Part shown: positions 14,770-21,870 of the stretch, in pieces
Numbering within the stretch: position 1 is the stretch's first letter
Layout: every line of letters starts with the position of its first letter
NCBI GenBank assembly: GCA_036960405.1
Contig: JBALWS010000073.1
Span: 1-21,870 of the forward strand
Source: Motiliproteus sp036960405
Lineage (GTDB): Bacteria; Pseudomonadota; Gammaproteobacteria; Pseudomonadales; Balneatricaceae
Direction: 5' to 3'
DNA: 21,870 bases
The notes under the pieces: generated by a model
The model's input: the letters and a program-made list of their open reading frames with translations, nothing else
Told to the model about the DNA's origin: nothing
Databases searched by the model: none
Translations under genes and position numbers: made by a program

Positions 14770-16218
14770 ATGAATCTAATCCAAAAATCTGCCGTTGAAC
14801 TTATTGCAGATCTTCGAGCACATCGAATATCTGCCAGAGAATTGCTGGAAATCACTATTGAACACGCTGAACGCGTTGCTGAGGCGTACAATCCATTCGC
14901 GGTCAAACTCTACAACCGAGCTCGCCAGGCTGCGACTGCGGCTGATGAACTGCTGGAAAATGGGCTAGGGGGGCCGTTATGTGGCCTGCCTATAACAATC
15001 AAGGACTCGCAATGGCTAGCAGGTTTCCCCTGCGCTAACGGTTCAACCACTCAGAAAGATTTTATCCCCGACGAAACCTGTGCTGCGGTAGAGCGGCTGG
15101 AGCAGGCCGGAGCAGTAATTTTCGCTAAAACCACTTGCCCGGAATTCAGTCTGATGGGCACGACCGTTTCAGCCTTGTATGGCCAAACGTCTAATCCCTG
15201 GAACCCCGAGCGCACCTGTGGCGGCTCCTCCGGTGGTGCGGGAGCCGCTGTAGCGGCAGGTGCTGGCACTATGTCACTAGGCGGCGATGGAGGAGGTTCA
15301 ATCCGTATTCCTGCGGCTTTTTGCGGTATCGTTGGTTTCAAACCCTCTTTTAAAGCAGTACCTCGTGAGCCCTGTTTCCCTTCTTGGAGCACCATCGTCT
15401 CCTATGGCCCGATGACCCGTAGTGTCGCCGATGCCCGGCTGATGTATTCAGTGGTAGCCGCTGATAATGAGCAGCACGCCTACCTTGATTCACTGGCGGC
15501 ACACGCTGCTCATCCTGCCAGCCTAGCTGGACAGAAAATCATCGTTTCAGAAGATCTAGGCTTTTCACCGGTGAATGATGATGTACGTCTGTGCTTTCGT
15601 CAGATCTTGAAAAAGCTCGAGGCTGCTGGTGCAGAGTTAATCTATGATCAGCCAAACTTACCCAGTTCAGTTATTGCCTGGGCGACCATCGCTCACTATG
15701 ACTCATGGAGTTTCCAGAATAAGAAGCCCGCGCCGCTTAAAGGGCTGGAAAAACACACTCAGGAGATGATGAAGTTTGGTGCAAGCCTAACCGAAGACGA
15801 GTTTAACGCAGCGGAACAACATCGACAGGAAATTTACGACGCCTATATGGCAATGTTCGAACGTGCCGGGAGCTCAATATTCATCACCCCAACCTTGGGT
15901 TGCGAAGCTTTTAAGAAGGGCTTCCGCCAACCCAAATATATCGGTTCAACCAAAATCACCTACCCGTGGCTCGACTGGGCTACCTTCCTCTACGATGCCA
16001 ATCTGATAGGTATGCCGGCTTGCGCTATACCAATGGGCTTGGGGAATGAGGAACTGCCGCTCTCAATCCAGATATCAGGACCTGTCGGTAGCGATGCTAA
16101 CGTGCTGGATATTGCCGAGCATCTGGAAACATTAATCGGCTGGGATAACTCGCCGCAAGGCATTGATCAAACACAAGTGGCCATAGACGCAACCAGCAAG
16201 AAATCAGAACCGGTCTGA
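14770..16218 (+). CDS. Amidase-signature family hydrolase
   Basis: This 482-residue cytoplasmic serine amidase carries the full Lys-cisSer-Ser triad: Lys78 (ITIKDSQWL), Ser153 (CGGSSGGAG) and Ser177 (GGDGGGSIRIPA). The spacings of 75 and 24 residues equal those of fatty acid amide hydrolase and other amidase-signature enzymes. The remaining blocks (GIVGFKPSFKAVP, GPMTRSVADARLMY, LIGMPACAIPMGL) are usual for the family. The gene opens an operon-like run with a C45 hydrolase 108 nt later and an ATP-grasp gene after that. The Shine-Dalgarno sequence (GAGAAG) is only moderate. Substrate is not readable; the neighbours suggest a small amide, perhaps one made by the ATP-grasp enzyme. Confidence 0.9.
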   Translation: MNLIQKSAVELIADLRAHRISARELLEITIEHAERVAEAYNPFAVKLYNRARQAATAADELLENGLGGPLCGLPITIKDSQWLAGFPCANGSTTQKDFIPDETCAAVERLEQAGAVIFAKTTCPEFSLMGTTVSALYGQTSNPWNPERTCGGSSGGAGAAVAAGAGTMSLGGDGGGSIRIPAAFCGIVGFKPSFKAVPREPCFPSWSTIVSYGPMTRSVADARLMYSVVAADNEQHAYLDSLAAHAAHPASLAGQKIIVSEDLGFSPVNDDVRLCFRQILKKLEAAGAELIYDQPNLPSSVIAWATIAHYDSWSFQNKKPAPLKGLEKHTQEMMKFGASLTEDEFNAAEQHRQEIYDAYMAMFERAGSSIFITPTLGCEAFKKGFRQPKYIGSTKITYPWLDWATFLYDANLIGMPACAIPMGLGNEELPLSIQISGPVGSDANVLDIAEHLETLIGWDNSPQGIDQTQVAIDATSKKSEPV

Positions 16219-16326
16219 TAAAACAATGACGCGGGATTAGCTGTTTTAAACACTTCGATGCCCGATGCCGATTAAAGCAGCCTATTTGATTCAACAATGA
16301 ATTTTGCGTTATGGAGGTCAGCTCAA

Positions 16327-17298
16327 ATGAACAGCTTACATTTTGAGGTCATCAAAGAGGATTATCCGGCCGATAAATTCAGTCGATTATTCCAGCAAAA
16401 CTGGCCAGCTTACCAGGCCTGGTACCTGGATGAAGGAGAGGCTAAACGCCCGACTTACCTTGACTGTATCCAGGCCCTCAAGCAACACATGCCTGAGCTT
16501 TATCCTCTGTATAAAGATATTCTCAAACTCTTGGATTGCGACGATCTTCAGGCCCGGTTCTTAAGCCTATATTGTCCGCCTCCGTTTTACTCCGGCTGCT
16601 CCCAGCTGATCGTTAAGAATAACCAGCCAGCCTTAATTCGGAATTATGATTTTCCACCTATATTGTGTGAAGGCACAATTTTGCACAGCAAGTGGCTAGG
16701 GAAAAGCGTCATTGCCATGGCTGACTGCATCTGGGGAGCGTTAGATGGCATGAATGAATCTGGTTTGGCTGTTTCAATCGCCTATGGCGGTCGTTTGGTA
16801 GAGGGTCCGGGCTTCGGTATTACCATTGTGATGCGTTACGTGTTGGAAACCTGCTCCAACGTTGAGGAAGCCATTGCCACCTTCCGCCGGATACCGGTAC
16901 ATCTGGATTACAATATTGCACTGCTGGATAGCAGCGGACAGCACGCTACAGTGTTCATTGCTCCTGATCGGAAGATCTGTGTTACCCGAGCCACCACTTC
17001 AACCAATCATCAAGGCACCTCAGAGGATGAAAAGTCGTTGTTTCTTGCCGATTCAATGATCCGACTTGACGCGTTAAACGCGCTGGTTTCTCCAGCGGCA
17101 CCGATAGAGCAGAATCCGGTACTGCGTTTTTTATATCCGCCTTTGTATCGTCCCCACCATGAATACAACTCCGGCACTTTATATACCGCGGCCTACTACC
17201 CGCGGGAAGGAAAAATAAATTACCTCTGGCCCCATACCAGCCTCAATCTTTCTTTTAGCGATTCAAGCGAAACCAAACTGCACATCCACTATGAATAA
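16327..17298 (+). CDS. C45-family autoproteolytic acyltransferase/amide hydrolase (Ntn fold)
   Basis: The product resembles the acyl-CoA:6-aminopenicillanate acyltransferase group (peptidase family C45), which are made as precursors that cut themselves to expose an N-terminal cysteine. The frame is open from 16297, but GGAGGT (16313-16318) lies 8 nt before the ATG at 16327, giving 323 residues. The predicted nucleophile is Cys91 in YSGCSQLIV, followed by the typical ALIRNYDF and the GALDGMNESGLAVSIAYGG and YVLETCSNVEEAIATFRRIP blocks. Cleavage before Cys91 would release a 90-residue propeptide. There is no signal peptide, so it should act in the cytoplasm on an amide bond. It lies between the amidase and the ATP-grasp gene. 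Confidence 0.87.
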   Translation: MNSLHFEVIKEDYPADKFSRLFQQNWPAYQAWYLDEGEAKRPTYLDCIQALKQHMPELYPLYKDILKLLDCDDLQARFLSLYCPPPFYSGCSQLIVKNNQPALIRNYDFPPILCEGTILHSKWLGKSVIAMADCIWGALDGMNESGLAVSIAYGGRLVEGPGFGITIVMRYVLETCSNVEEAIATFRRIPVHLDYNIALLDSSGQHATVFIAPDRKICVTRATTSTNHQGTSEDEKSLFLADSMIRLDALNALVSPAAPIEQNPVLRFLYPPLYRPHHEYNSGTLYTAAYYPREGKINYLWPHTSLNLSFSDSSETKLHIHYE

Positions 17299-17510
17299 CC
17301 AAAGATCATGCAAAAACATTTTTGGCAGGAATTCTCAGACAGATCGAGTAGAGGTGAAGATGAATGAAGCAACAATCAGCAACAGAAGAATCACCCGTAG
17401 CTGAATCAACACTGAGAAGAATATTCAGGTCAATATTCCAGGCTGTATTTAATAGAAAAACCCATAAAAAGCGCTTAATTTCCAACAATAATTCTAATGA
17501 AGGTCTTAAT

Positions 17511-18962
17511 ATGGAAAATAAAACCAAACTCAAGGGGCTGTCTGATATTTACCGTTTTTTCCGTAAAAATCAGACGCCAATATATTTCATATCTCCTACC
17601 GCATACAACGTTCTCGGCCTTGGCCAATGGGTGCAGAGCTTTAAATATGTTACCTATTTTGATTCTTTCGATGGTGAACATTTTCGGGTAACTAACCCTA
17701 AGTTAAATGGCGAACGTGAATTCCAGTCCATGGAAGAGATGGTTAACTATCTTCTGAGCCATAAAGAAACCGCTGACCTGATCGAAGCCAACGGTAAGGG
17801 TAAGCTACTGACAGTAATGTTCGATGAAAAGACTGAACAGATTGCTGATAGCTTAGGTCTTGAAATGGCGCTGCCTTCAGCCAGCCTGCGTAATCGTATT
17901 GACTCCAAGATAGTCACTACCCAGCTGGCCAATGAAGCGGACGTAGCCAGTGCACCTAACCTGGTCGATGTTAAGGCTTCCAGTTTCCAGGAACTAATGG
18001 AACTGGCTAGCAGTAATAACCTAGGCACTAACCTAGTAGTGCAAACCCCTTATGGTGATTCTGGAAAAACCACCTTCTTCATCAGAAGCCAAGCCGACTG
18101 GGATAAAAATGCGGATAAAATTGTTGGCGAGACTCTGAAGGTGATGAAGTACATCAACCATATTCCGGGTACTGTCGAAGCTGTTGCAACCCGTTGCGGC
18201 ACCTTGGTCGGACCGCTGCAGACCGATATTACAGGCTATGAAGAGCTGACACCCTATAAAGGTGGCTGGTGTGGAAATGATATCTTCCCGGACCTGCTTA
18301 AAGGCGAGCAGCGAGACAAGATTATCAGCATGGTTAAAGCCATGGGCAACACGCTGTATAAGAATGGCTACCGTGGTACCTTCTGCTTCGATTATCTGGT
18401 GGATACCGATGATGGTGAGGTCTACTTGGGCGAGATCAACCCGCGAATCAGTGGTGCCAGCCCGTTGACCAATTTGGTGACCTCAAAATACGGCGGCGCA
18501 CCGCTGATGTTGTTCCACCTACTCGAATTCATGGATGTCGACTTTGAAATCGATGTCGAGGAGATCCAGAAACGCTGGGCCGATTACGGAAGCTGGACCC
18601 AGCTGGTACTTAAACATACTGAAGATCAAGTTCGTATGATCAGCAAGGCGCCAAAATCAGGTATCTGGCGTCTTCAGGACGATGGCAATATTGAGTTCCT
18701 GCGCAAGAGTATCGACTGGAGCAATGTCGGCGATGAAGACAGTGCATTTTATCTGCGGATCTACGGTGAGGGCGAATACAGCTACTTGGGCGCTGATATG
18801 GGTATCCTGGTAACCTGTGGACGGATGCAATCAGATGACCGCGAACTACTGCCCCGAGCACACAGCTGGATCAACGCCATTAATAACCAGTTTGAATATA
18901 AAGCACTGGACGAGTTGGAAGTTCCGTTTATTCCAAATGAACCGGTACGCAAAATGCTATGA
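17511..18962 (+). CDS. ATP-grasp ligase of the type often labelled biotin carboxylase-like
   Basis: This protein has an ATP-grasp catalytic core: LRNRIDSKIVTTQLANEADVASAP starts the central region, VVQTPYGDSGKTTFFI is the nucleotide-binding lysine/glycine loop, and YLGEINPRISGAS supplies the metal-binding Glu308 and Asn310. It begins KLKGLSDIYRFFRKNQTPIYF. The usual biotin-carboxylase reaction is not implied, since no carboxyl-carrier partner is present; ATP-grasp enzymes more often join a carboxylate to an amine. I chose ATG 17511 (AAGG 7 nt upstream, 483 residues) because the family-like sequence begins there. An upstream ATG at 17364, with its own GAGGTGA, would add 49 basic, low-complexity residues. 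Substrate unknown. Confidence 0.8.
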   Translation: MENKTKLKGLSDIYRFFRKNQTPIYFISPTAYNVLGLGQWVQSFKYVTYFDSFDGEHFRVTNPKLNGEREFQSMEEMVNYLLSHKETADLIEANGKGKLLTVMFDEKTEQIADSLGLEMALPSASLRNRIDSKIVTTQLANEADVASAPNLVDVKASSFQELMELASSNNLGTNLVVQTPYGDSGKTTFFIRSQADWDKNADKIVGETLKVMKYINHIPGTVEAVATRCGTLVGPLQTDITGYEELTPYKGGWCGNDIFPDLLKGEQRDKIISMVKAMGNTLYKNGYRGTFCFDYLVDTDDGEVYLGEINPRISGASPLTNLVTSKYGGAPLMLFHLLEFMDVDFEIDVEEIQKRWADYGSWTQLVLKHTEDQVRMISKAPKSGIWRLQDDGNIEFLRKSIDWSNVGDEDSAFYLRIYGEGEYSYLGADMGILVTCGRMQSDDRELLPRAHSWINAINNQFEYKALDELEVPFIPNEPVRKML

Positions 18963-19111
18963 TTAATACCGTTTTAATAGGCATACTTTCTAAGGAACGT
19001 ACGAACAAGTCCCTTCTTTTATGCTAATCGATCCATAAGGGGAATTTTCCCCATTTATATTCGTTTTGCAGTGCCTGCATGCCGTTTTACCGGCATGCAG
19101 GCGCACTTACC
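18963..19111. other. Intergenic stretch with two strong palindromes
   Basis: No gene is seen. GGGGAATTTTCCCC (19039-19052) is a perfect 14-bp palindrome followed by an AT-rich stretch and could terminate the ATP-grasp operon weakly. GCCTGCATGCCG (19073-19084) and CGGCATGCAGGC (19091-19102) form a perfect 12-bp stem with a 6-nt loop. The second lies just past the stop of the IS5-type remnant read on the minus strand and may be part of that insertion sequence. Confidence 0.55.
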
Positions 19112-19440
19112 CTACTCTTTGGTCATCTGACCCACTCGGGCGATATTCTCCAGAGCAAACAACATGGCCAGCTTGCTGTCATTCTTACCATGCCTCGATA
19201 ACACGTCTTGTGATGCCAAACTGGTATTTGATGATCCGTAACTGATGCCCAACCTTGGCTCGGACGCTGACTTTCATGCATTCAATAATGATTAATACTT
19301 TGTTGATTATCGAGTGCTTTGTGAGCGTCCTGACTTTCCTGGCCGCTCAGCAATATGCCAGTCGACCTCAATACCTTTAAGCTATTCCCGTTTCTCAGTA
19401 CCACGTTAACCGGCATCGGCGAAGTGAATCGCCACCGGTT
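19112..19440 (-). pseudogene. Decayed IS5-family transposase, C-terminal part
   Basis: Reading the minus strand, pieces in different frames match the C-terminal half of IS5-type transposases. They are FADAG-stop-RGTEKRE, then GIEVDWHIAERPGK, then a shifted frame with KVSVRAKVGHQLRIIKYQFG, and another with NDSKLAMLFALENIARV up to a TAG at 19112-19114. At least two in-frame stops and three frameshifts make it non-functional. The N-terminal half is missing; instead an IS110-type fragment abuts it near 19440. Exact ends are uncertain. Family assignment rests on remembered motif resemblance. Confidence 0.7.
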
Positions 19441-19678
19441 TGCTAGACACAAAACTGGGGTAGGACCTGATCATGGACACGTGCATATCGTGCCCCATAA
19501 TGGGCTGCTGCACAGGACTCAAATACCACCTTGGCAGGCTTCTGCTTGGCCAGGAGCTCAGCGAACTTCAATCGCGTCATCTCCTTGTTCTGAAGTTCTT
19601 TACCGTAGGCAGAGAGAACGGATGCTTGAATAACGTTCTTCGTGCTAGATCCACTCCAATTGTATTTGCTTTGGTCAT
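19441..19678 (-). pseudogene. Decayed IS110-family transposase, N-terminal part
   Basis: From an ATG at 19676-19678 (minus) the frame reads MTKANTIGVDLA. It is then shifted near 19641 into NVIQASVLSAYGKELQNKEM and TRLKFAELLAKQKPAKVVFES, followed by CAAAHYGARYARVHDQVLPQF and a TAG at 19443-19445. This is the N-terminal RuvC-like (DEDD) part of an IS110-type transposase, including the starting GVDLAKN block once the frameshift is corrected. The downstream two thirds are absent and replaced by IS5-type sequence. It is not functional. Confidence 0.7.
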
Positions 19679-19801
19679 TGTCGTAACCCTCTCTTGGTTT
19701 TTACTCCAAGGTTAGCGCTTAGCCTCGAAGGGAGGAGGAGTGCCTCCTTGGAGCCAAAACAGCCCCTTTCACCACTTCTAGACTGGTTCGAAAAAAACAC
19801 C
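19679..19801. other. Remainder of the gene-free region before box C
   Basis: No intact gene is seen. CTCCAAGG (19704-19711) and CCTTGGAG (19746-19753) form an 8-bp inverted repeat 34 nt apart, possibly an end of the IS110-type element or chance. Confidence 0.3.
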
Positions 19802-19846
19802 CTACCTCGACAGGGTATACCTGCTCAGCCCTTCCCTCTCTACACT
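19802..19846 (+). promoter_or_regulatory. Box C: predicted activator box and -10 for the second aminotransferase operon
   Basis: CTACC (19802-19806), a 6-nt spacer and GGGTATA (19813-19819) are followed by TACACT (19841-19846), starting exactly 28 nt after the first G, as in box A upstream of gbuA. The dyad TACC-N7-GGTA would be centred near -42 of a start at about 19853, the usual position for LuxR-type activators. No -35 hexamer is apparent. The box lies immediately after the IS remnant. Function is inference. Confidence 0.55.
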
Positions 19847-19892
19847 GAAGTTAATCATCAAAAGAATAAAATACCGAAAAGGAGCACAGTCG

Positions 19893-21314
19893 ATGAGTCT
19901 CTGTAAGCAGGACGAACAACCCCGCTATGACGCCGAACAGATCCGCCAGAAAGACAAGGCACACTTTCTCCACCCTTGGCAGATATTCGACGTATTCAGA
20001 GAGGTAGGCGCGTTGCCGATTGTTAAAGGCCACGACAGCTACATCATCGACGCCAACGGCAAAAAATACTTCGATGCCGTGGGCGGCTTATGGTGCAACA
20101 ACATCGGTCTGGGTCGCAAAGAGATGGCCGAAGCGATCGCCCAGCAAGCCTACCAGCTCTCCTACGCTAGCCCGTTTGTCGATCTGACCAACGCCCCGGC
20201 TGCTGAGCTGGCAGCCAAACTGGCACAACTGGCGCCGGGCTCGCTGAACCATGTATTTTTCTCCTGCGGCGGCTCCACCGCGGTCGATACCGCGTTCCGA
20301 ATGATCCACTACTACCAGAACTGTCGCGGCAAGCACGACAAGAAACATATCATCTCGCGGATCAACTCGTATCACGGCTCAACCTACGCGGCGATGTCGA
20401 TCAGCGGTAAGCCGGGTGACCATCCGCCGGAGTTCGACTTTATCAGCGACAGCATCCACCACCTGGATTACCCCAACTACTACCGTGCGCCAGCCGGTAT
20501 GAGCGCAGATGAGTTCGTCGATAGCCTGGTGCAACAGTTCCAGGACAAGATCGACGCGTTGGGCGGCGCCGACAAGGTAGCGGCCTTCTTCGCCGAGCCG
20601 GTGATGGGCGCCGGTGGCGTGATCGTGGCTCCCGACGGTTACCTGAAACGCATGCACCAGGTCTGCAAAGACAACGACATCCTCTACGTTTCCGACGAGG
20701 TGGTGACCGCTTTTGGCCGACTGGGCCACTGGTTTGCATCAAAAGACGAGTTTGGCATCCAGCCCGATATCATCATTAGCGCCAAGGGGCTGACCTCGGG
20801 CTATCAACCGTTGGGGGCCACCATCTTCTCCGATGAGATCTTCGCGGTACTCGACGCTCCCGCTAGCGAGCGCTGCTTTGCTCACGGTTTTACCTACTCC
20901 GGTCACCCGGTGGCCTGCGCTGCGGCGCTGAAAAATATCGAGATCATGGAGCGCGAGCAGCTATTCGCCAACGTCAACGAGGTGGGTCCCTATTTCGAGC
21001 AACAGCTCAAGACCCTCGAAGCGCTACCGATCGTCGGCCAGGTACGCGGTCTAAAGTTCATGATGTGCGTCGAGTATGTCGCCGACAAAGCCACCAAAGC
21101 ACTGTTCCCCGAAGAGCTGGATATCGGCAAACGGGTCTCCAACCATGCCGATCAACGCGGCCTGATCACTCGTGCCATTGTCCACCTCAACGTGATGTCA
21201 CCGGCGCTGACGATGACCAAGACCGATGTCGACTTTATCGTCACCACGCTACGCGACAGCATCGAAGCCACCATTGCCGACCTGCACGCTGAAGGCCTGA
21301 TGAGCGCGGCTTAA
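19893..21314 (+). CDS. Class III aminotransferase, second SpuC-like paralogue
   Basis: This 473-residue PLP-dependent aminotransferase is clearly homologous to the enzyme at 4900-6282. Both share GLWCxNIGxGRKxMA, YHGSTYAA-type, ADEVVTAFGRLG-like (SDEVVTAFGRLG here) and FTYSGHPVACAAALKNIEI blocks. The predicted PLP lysine is Lys298 (SAKGLTSGY). AAAAGGAG lies 8 nt before the ATG. The aldehyde dehydrogenase begins 17 nt after the stop, so the two form a transaminase-dehydrogenase pair that would turn a terminal amine into a carboxylate. Box C lies upstream. Its codon use looks more GC-rich than the first copy. Likely amine donors are putrescine or agmatine; the division of labour between the paralogues is unknown. 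Confidence 0.87.
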   Translation: MSLCKQDEQPRYDAEQIRQKDKAHFLHPWQIFDVFREVGALPIVKGHDSYIIDANGKKYFDAVGGLWCNNIGLGRKEMAEAIAQQAYQLSYASPFVDLTNAPAAELAAKLAQLAPGSLNHVFFSCGGSTAVDTAFRMIHYYQNCRGKHDKKHIISRINSYHGSTYAAMSISGKPGDHPPEFDFISDSIHHLDYPNYYRAPAGMSADEFVDSLVQQFQDKIDALGGADKVAAFFAEPVMGAGGVIVAPDGYLKRMHQVCKDNDILYVSDEVVTAFGRLGHWFASKDEFGIQPDIIISAKGLTSGYQPLGATIFSDEIFAVLDAPASERCFAHGFTYSGHPVACAAALKNIEIMEREQLFANVNEVGPYFEQQLKTLEALPIVGQVRGLKFMMCVEYVADKATKALFPEELDIGKRVSNHADQRGLITRAIVHLNVMSPALTMTKTDVDFIVTTLRDSIEATIADLHAEGLMSAA

Positions 21315-21331
21315 ACTGACTACAGGACACC

Positions 21332-21870
21332 ATGATGACAATTTACGACAAGCTATATATCAACGGTCAGTGGGTCGCGGCCAGTAACGGCCGCACGATG
21401 GATGTGATCAACCCGGCAACCGAATCGGTTGCCGGTCAGGTTGCAGTGGCAAACGCCGATGATGTTAACGACGCCGTTCTTGCCGCACGTCGGGCATTCG
21501 CAGACTGGTCGCTGACCAGCAGCGCCGAGCGTTCGGGCTATATCAGCAAGATCGCCGAACTGTTGGCCGCACGCCGCGAGCAGATGGCGCAATTGATCAC
21601 CAGCGAGATGGGGGCACCCATCGGCTTCTGCCAAGAAGTTCAGGTTGATGATCCGATCGATGCGCTGCTCAAACACGCCGAGCGCACTCAACTGTTAGAC
21701 AAAGAGCTGAAGATCGGCAACGCCAGCGCTATCCGTGAGCCGGTCGGGGTTTGCGCCTTCATTAACCCCTGGAACTACCCGCTGCACCAGCTGATCGGCA
21801 AAGTGGCCCCGGCCCTCGCCGCCGGTTGTACCATGGTGGTCAAACCTAGCGAAGCCACCCCGCTACACGC
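21332..21870 (+). CDS. Aldehyde dehydrogenase, 5' part, cut by the window end
   Basis: The frame starts at ATG 21332 or the adjacent ATG 21335 (AGGA at 21324-21327 fits the second slightly better) and stays open to the window end, giving about 179 residues. YINGQWVAASNGRTMDVINPATE, the ITSEMGAPIGF block, GVCAFINPWNYPLHQLIGK and VAPALAAGCTMVVKPSEATPL are the N-terminal part of an NAD-dependent aldehyde dehydrogenase. The catalytic cysteine lies beyond the window. It follows the aminotransferase by 17 nt, so it probably oxidises that enzyme's aldehyde product. It is not closely similar to the PuuC-like gene at 8647. Confidence 0.88.
   Translation, partial: MMTIYDKLYINGQWVAASNGRTMDVINPATESVAGQVAVANADDVNDAVLAARRAFADWSLTSSAERSGYISKIAELLAARREQMAQLITSEMGAPIGFCQEVQVDDPIDALLKHAERTQLLDKELKIGNASAIREPVGVCAFINPWNYPLHQLIGKVAPALAAGCTMVVKPSEATPLH

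Noticed and set aside
19355..19906. Plus-strand open frames in the gene-free region before the second aminotransferase
   Set aside because: They are antisense shadows of the decayed transposase fragments, which give recognisable motifs on the minus strand.
1..21870. tRNA, rRNA, CRISPR arrays, integrase genes or phage genes
   Set aside because: None was recognised by eye on either strand; a covariance-model search was not possible here.

Overview
The window looks like a chromosomal catabolic region of a Gammaproteobacterium, probably a marine Oceanospirillales- or Pseudomonas-like organism. That is an inference from protein resemblance: an E. coli-type SpeB, a P. aeruginosa-type GbuA, PuuC/SpuC-type enzymes and a TorF-type porin. 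Most of the window is devoted to agmatine, putrescine and 4-guanidinobutyrate catabolism towards GABA.

Layout. 1-2585 (-): agmatinase (speB) followed by an APC permease, with a possible gene start at the left edge. 2869-3828 (+): guanidinobutyrase (gbuA). 4055-6282 (-): a SpuC-like class III aminotransferase, then a TorF-type outer-membrane protein. 6467-8585 (+): an M20 carbamoyl-amide hydrolase and a LuxR-type regulator. 8647-11043 (-): a periplasmic binding protein and a PuuC-like aldehyde dehydrogenase. 11423-14051 (+): agmatine deiminase (aguA) and an NhaC-family transporter. 14219-14605 (-): an unknown tryptophan-rich protein with operator-like repeats. 14770-18962 (+): amidase, C45 (Ntn) autoproteolytic hydrolase and ATP-grasp ligase. 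18963-19892: no intact gene, but hairpins and a decayed IS110/IS5 composite. 19893-21870 (+): a second SpuC-like aminotransferase and an aldehyde dehydrogenase cut by the window end.

How the genes could work together. Agmatine can be hydrolysed to putrescine plus urea (SpeB) or deiminated to N-carbamoylputrescine (AguA). The aminotransferase and aldehyde dehydrogenase pairs could oxidise putrescine, agmatine or N-carbamoylputrescine to the matching butyrates. GbuA would release urea from 4-guanidinobutyrate, and the M20 enzyme might release the carbamoyl group from 4-ureidobutyrate. No AguB-type N-carbamoylputrescine amidase was seen.

The most striking non-coding signal is a shared promoter architecture: a box close to CTACC-N6-GGGTATA followed at a nearly fixed distance (28 nt in four cases, 30 in one) by a -10-like hexamer. 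It lies upstream of speB, gbuA, the PuuC-like dehydrogenase, aguA and the second aminotransferase; a related double palindrome lies between the first aminotransferase and the M20 gene. The encoded LuxR-type protein is the obvious candidate activator. The amidase/C45/ATP-grasp operon has no such box and may be a separate, uncharacterised amide-making and amide-breaking system.
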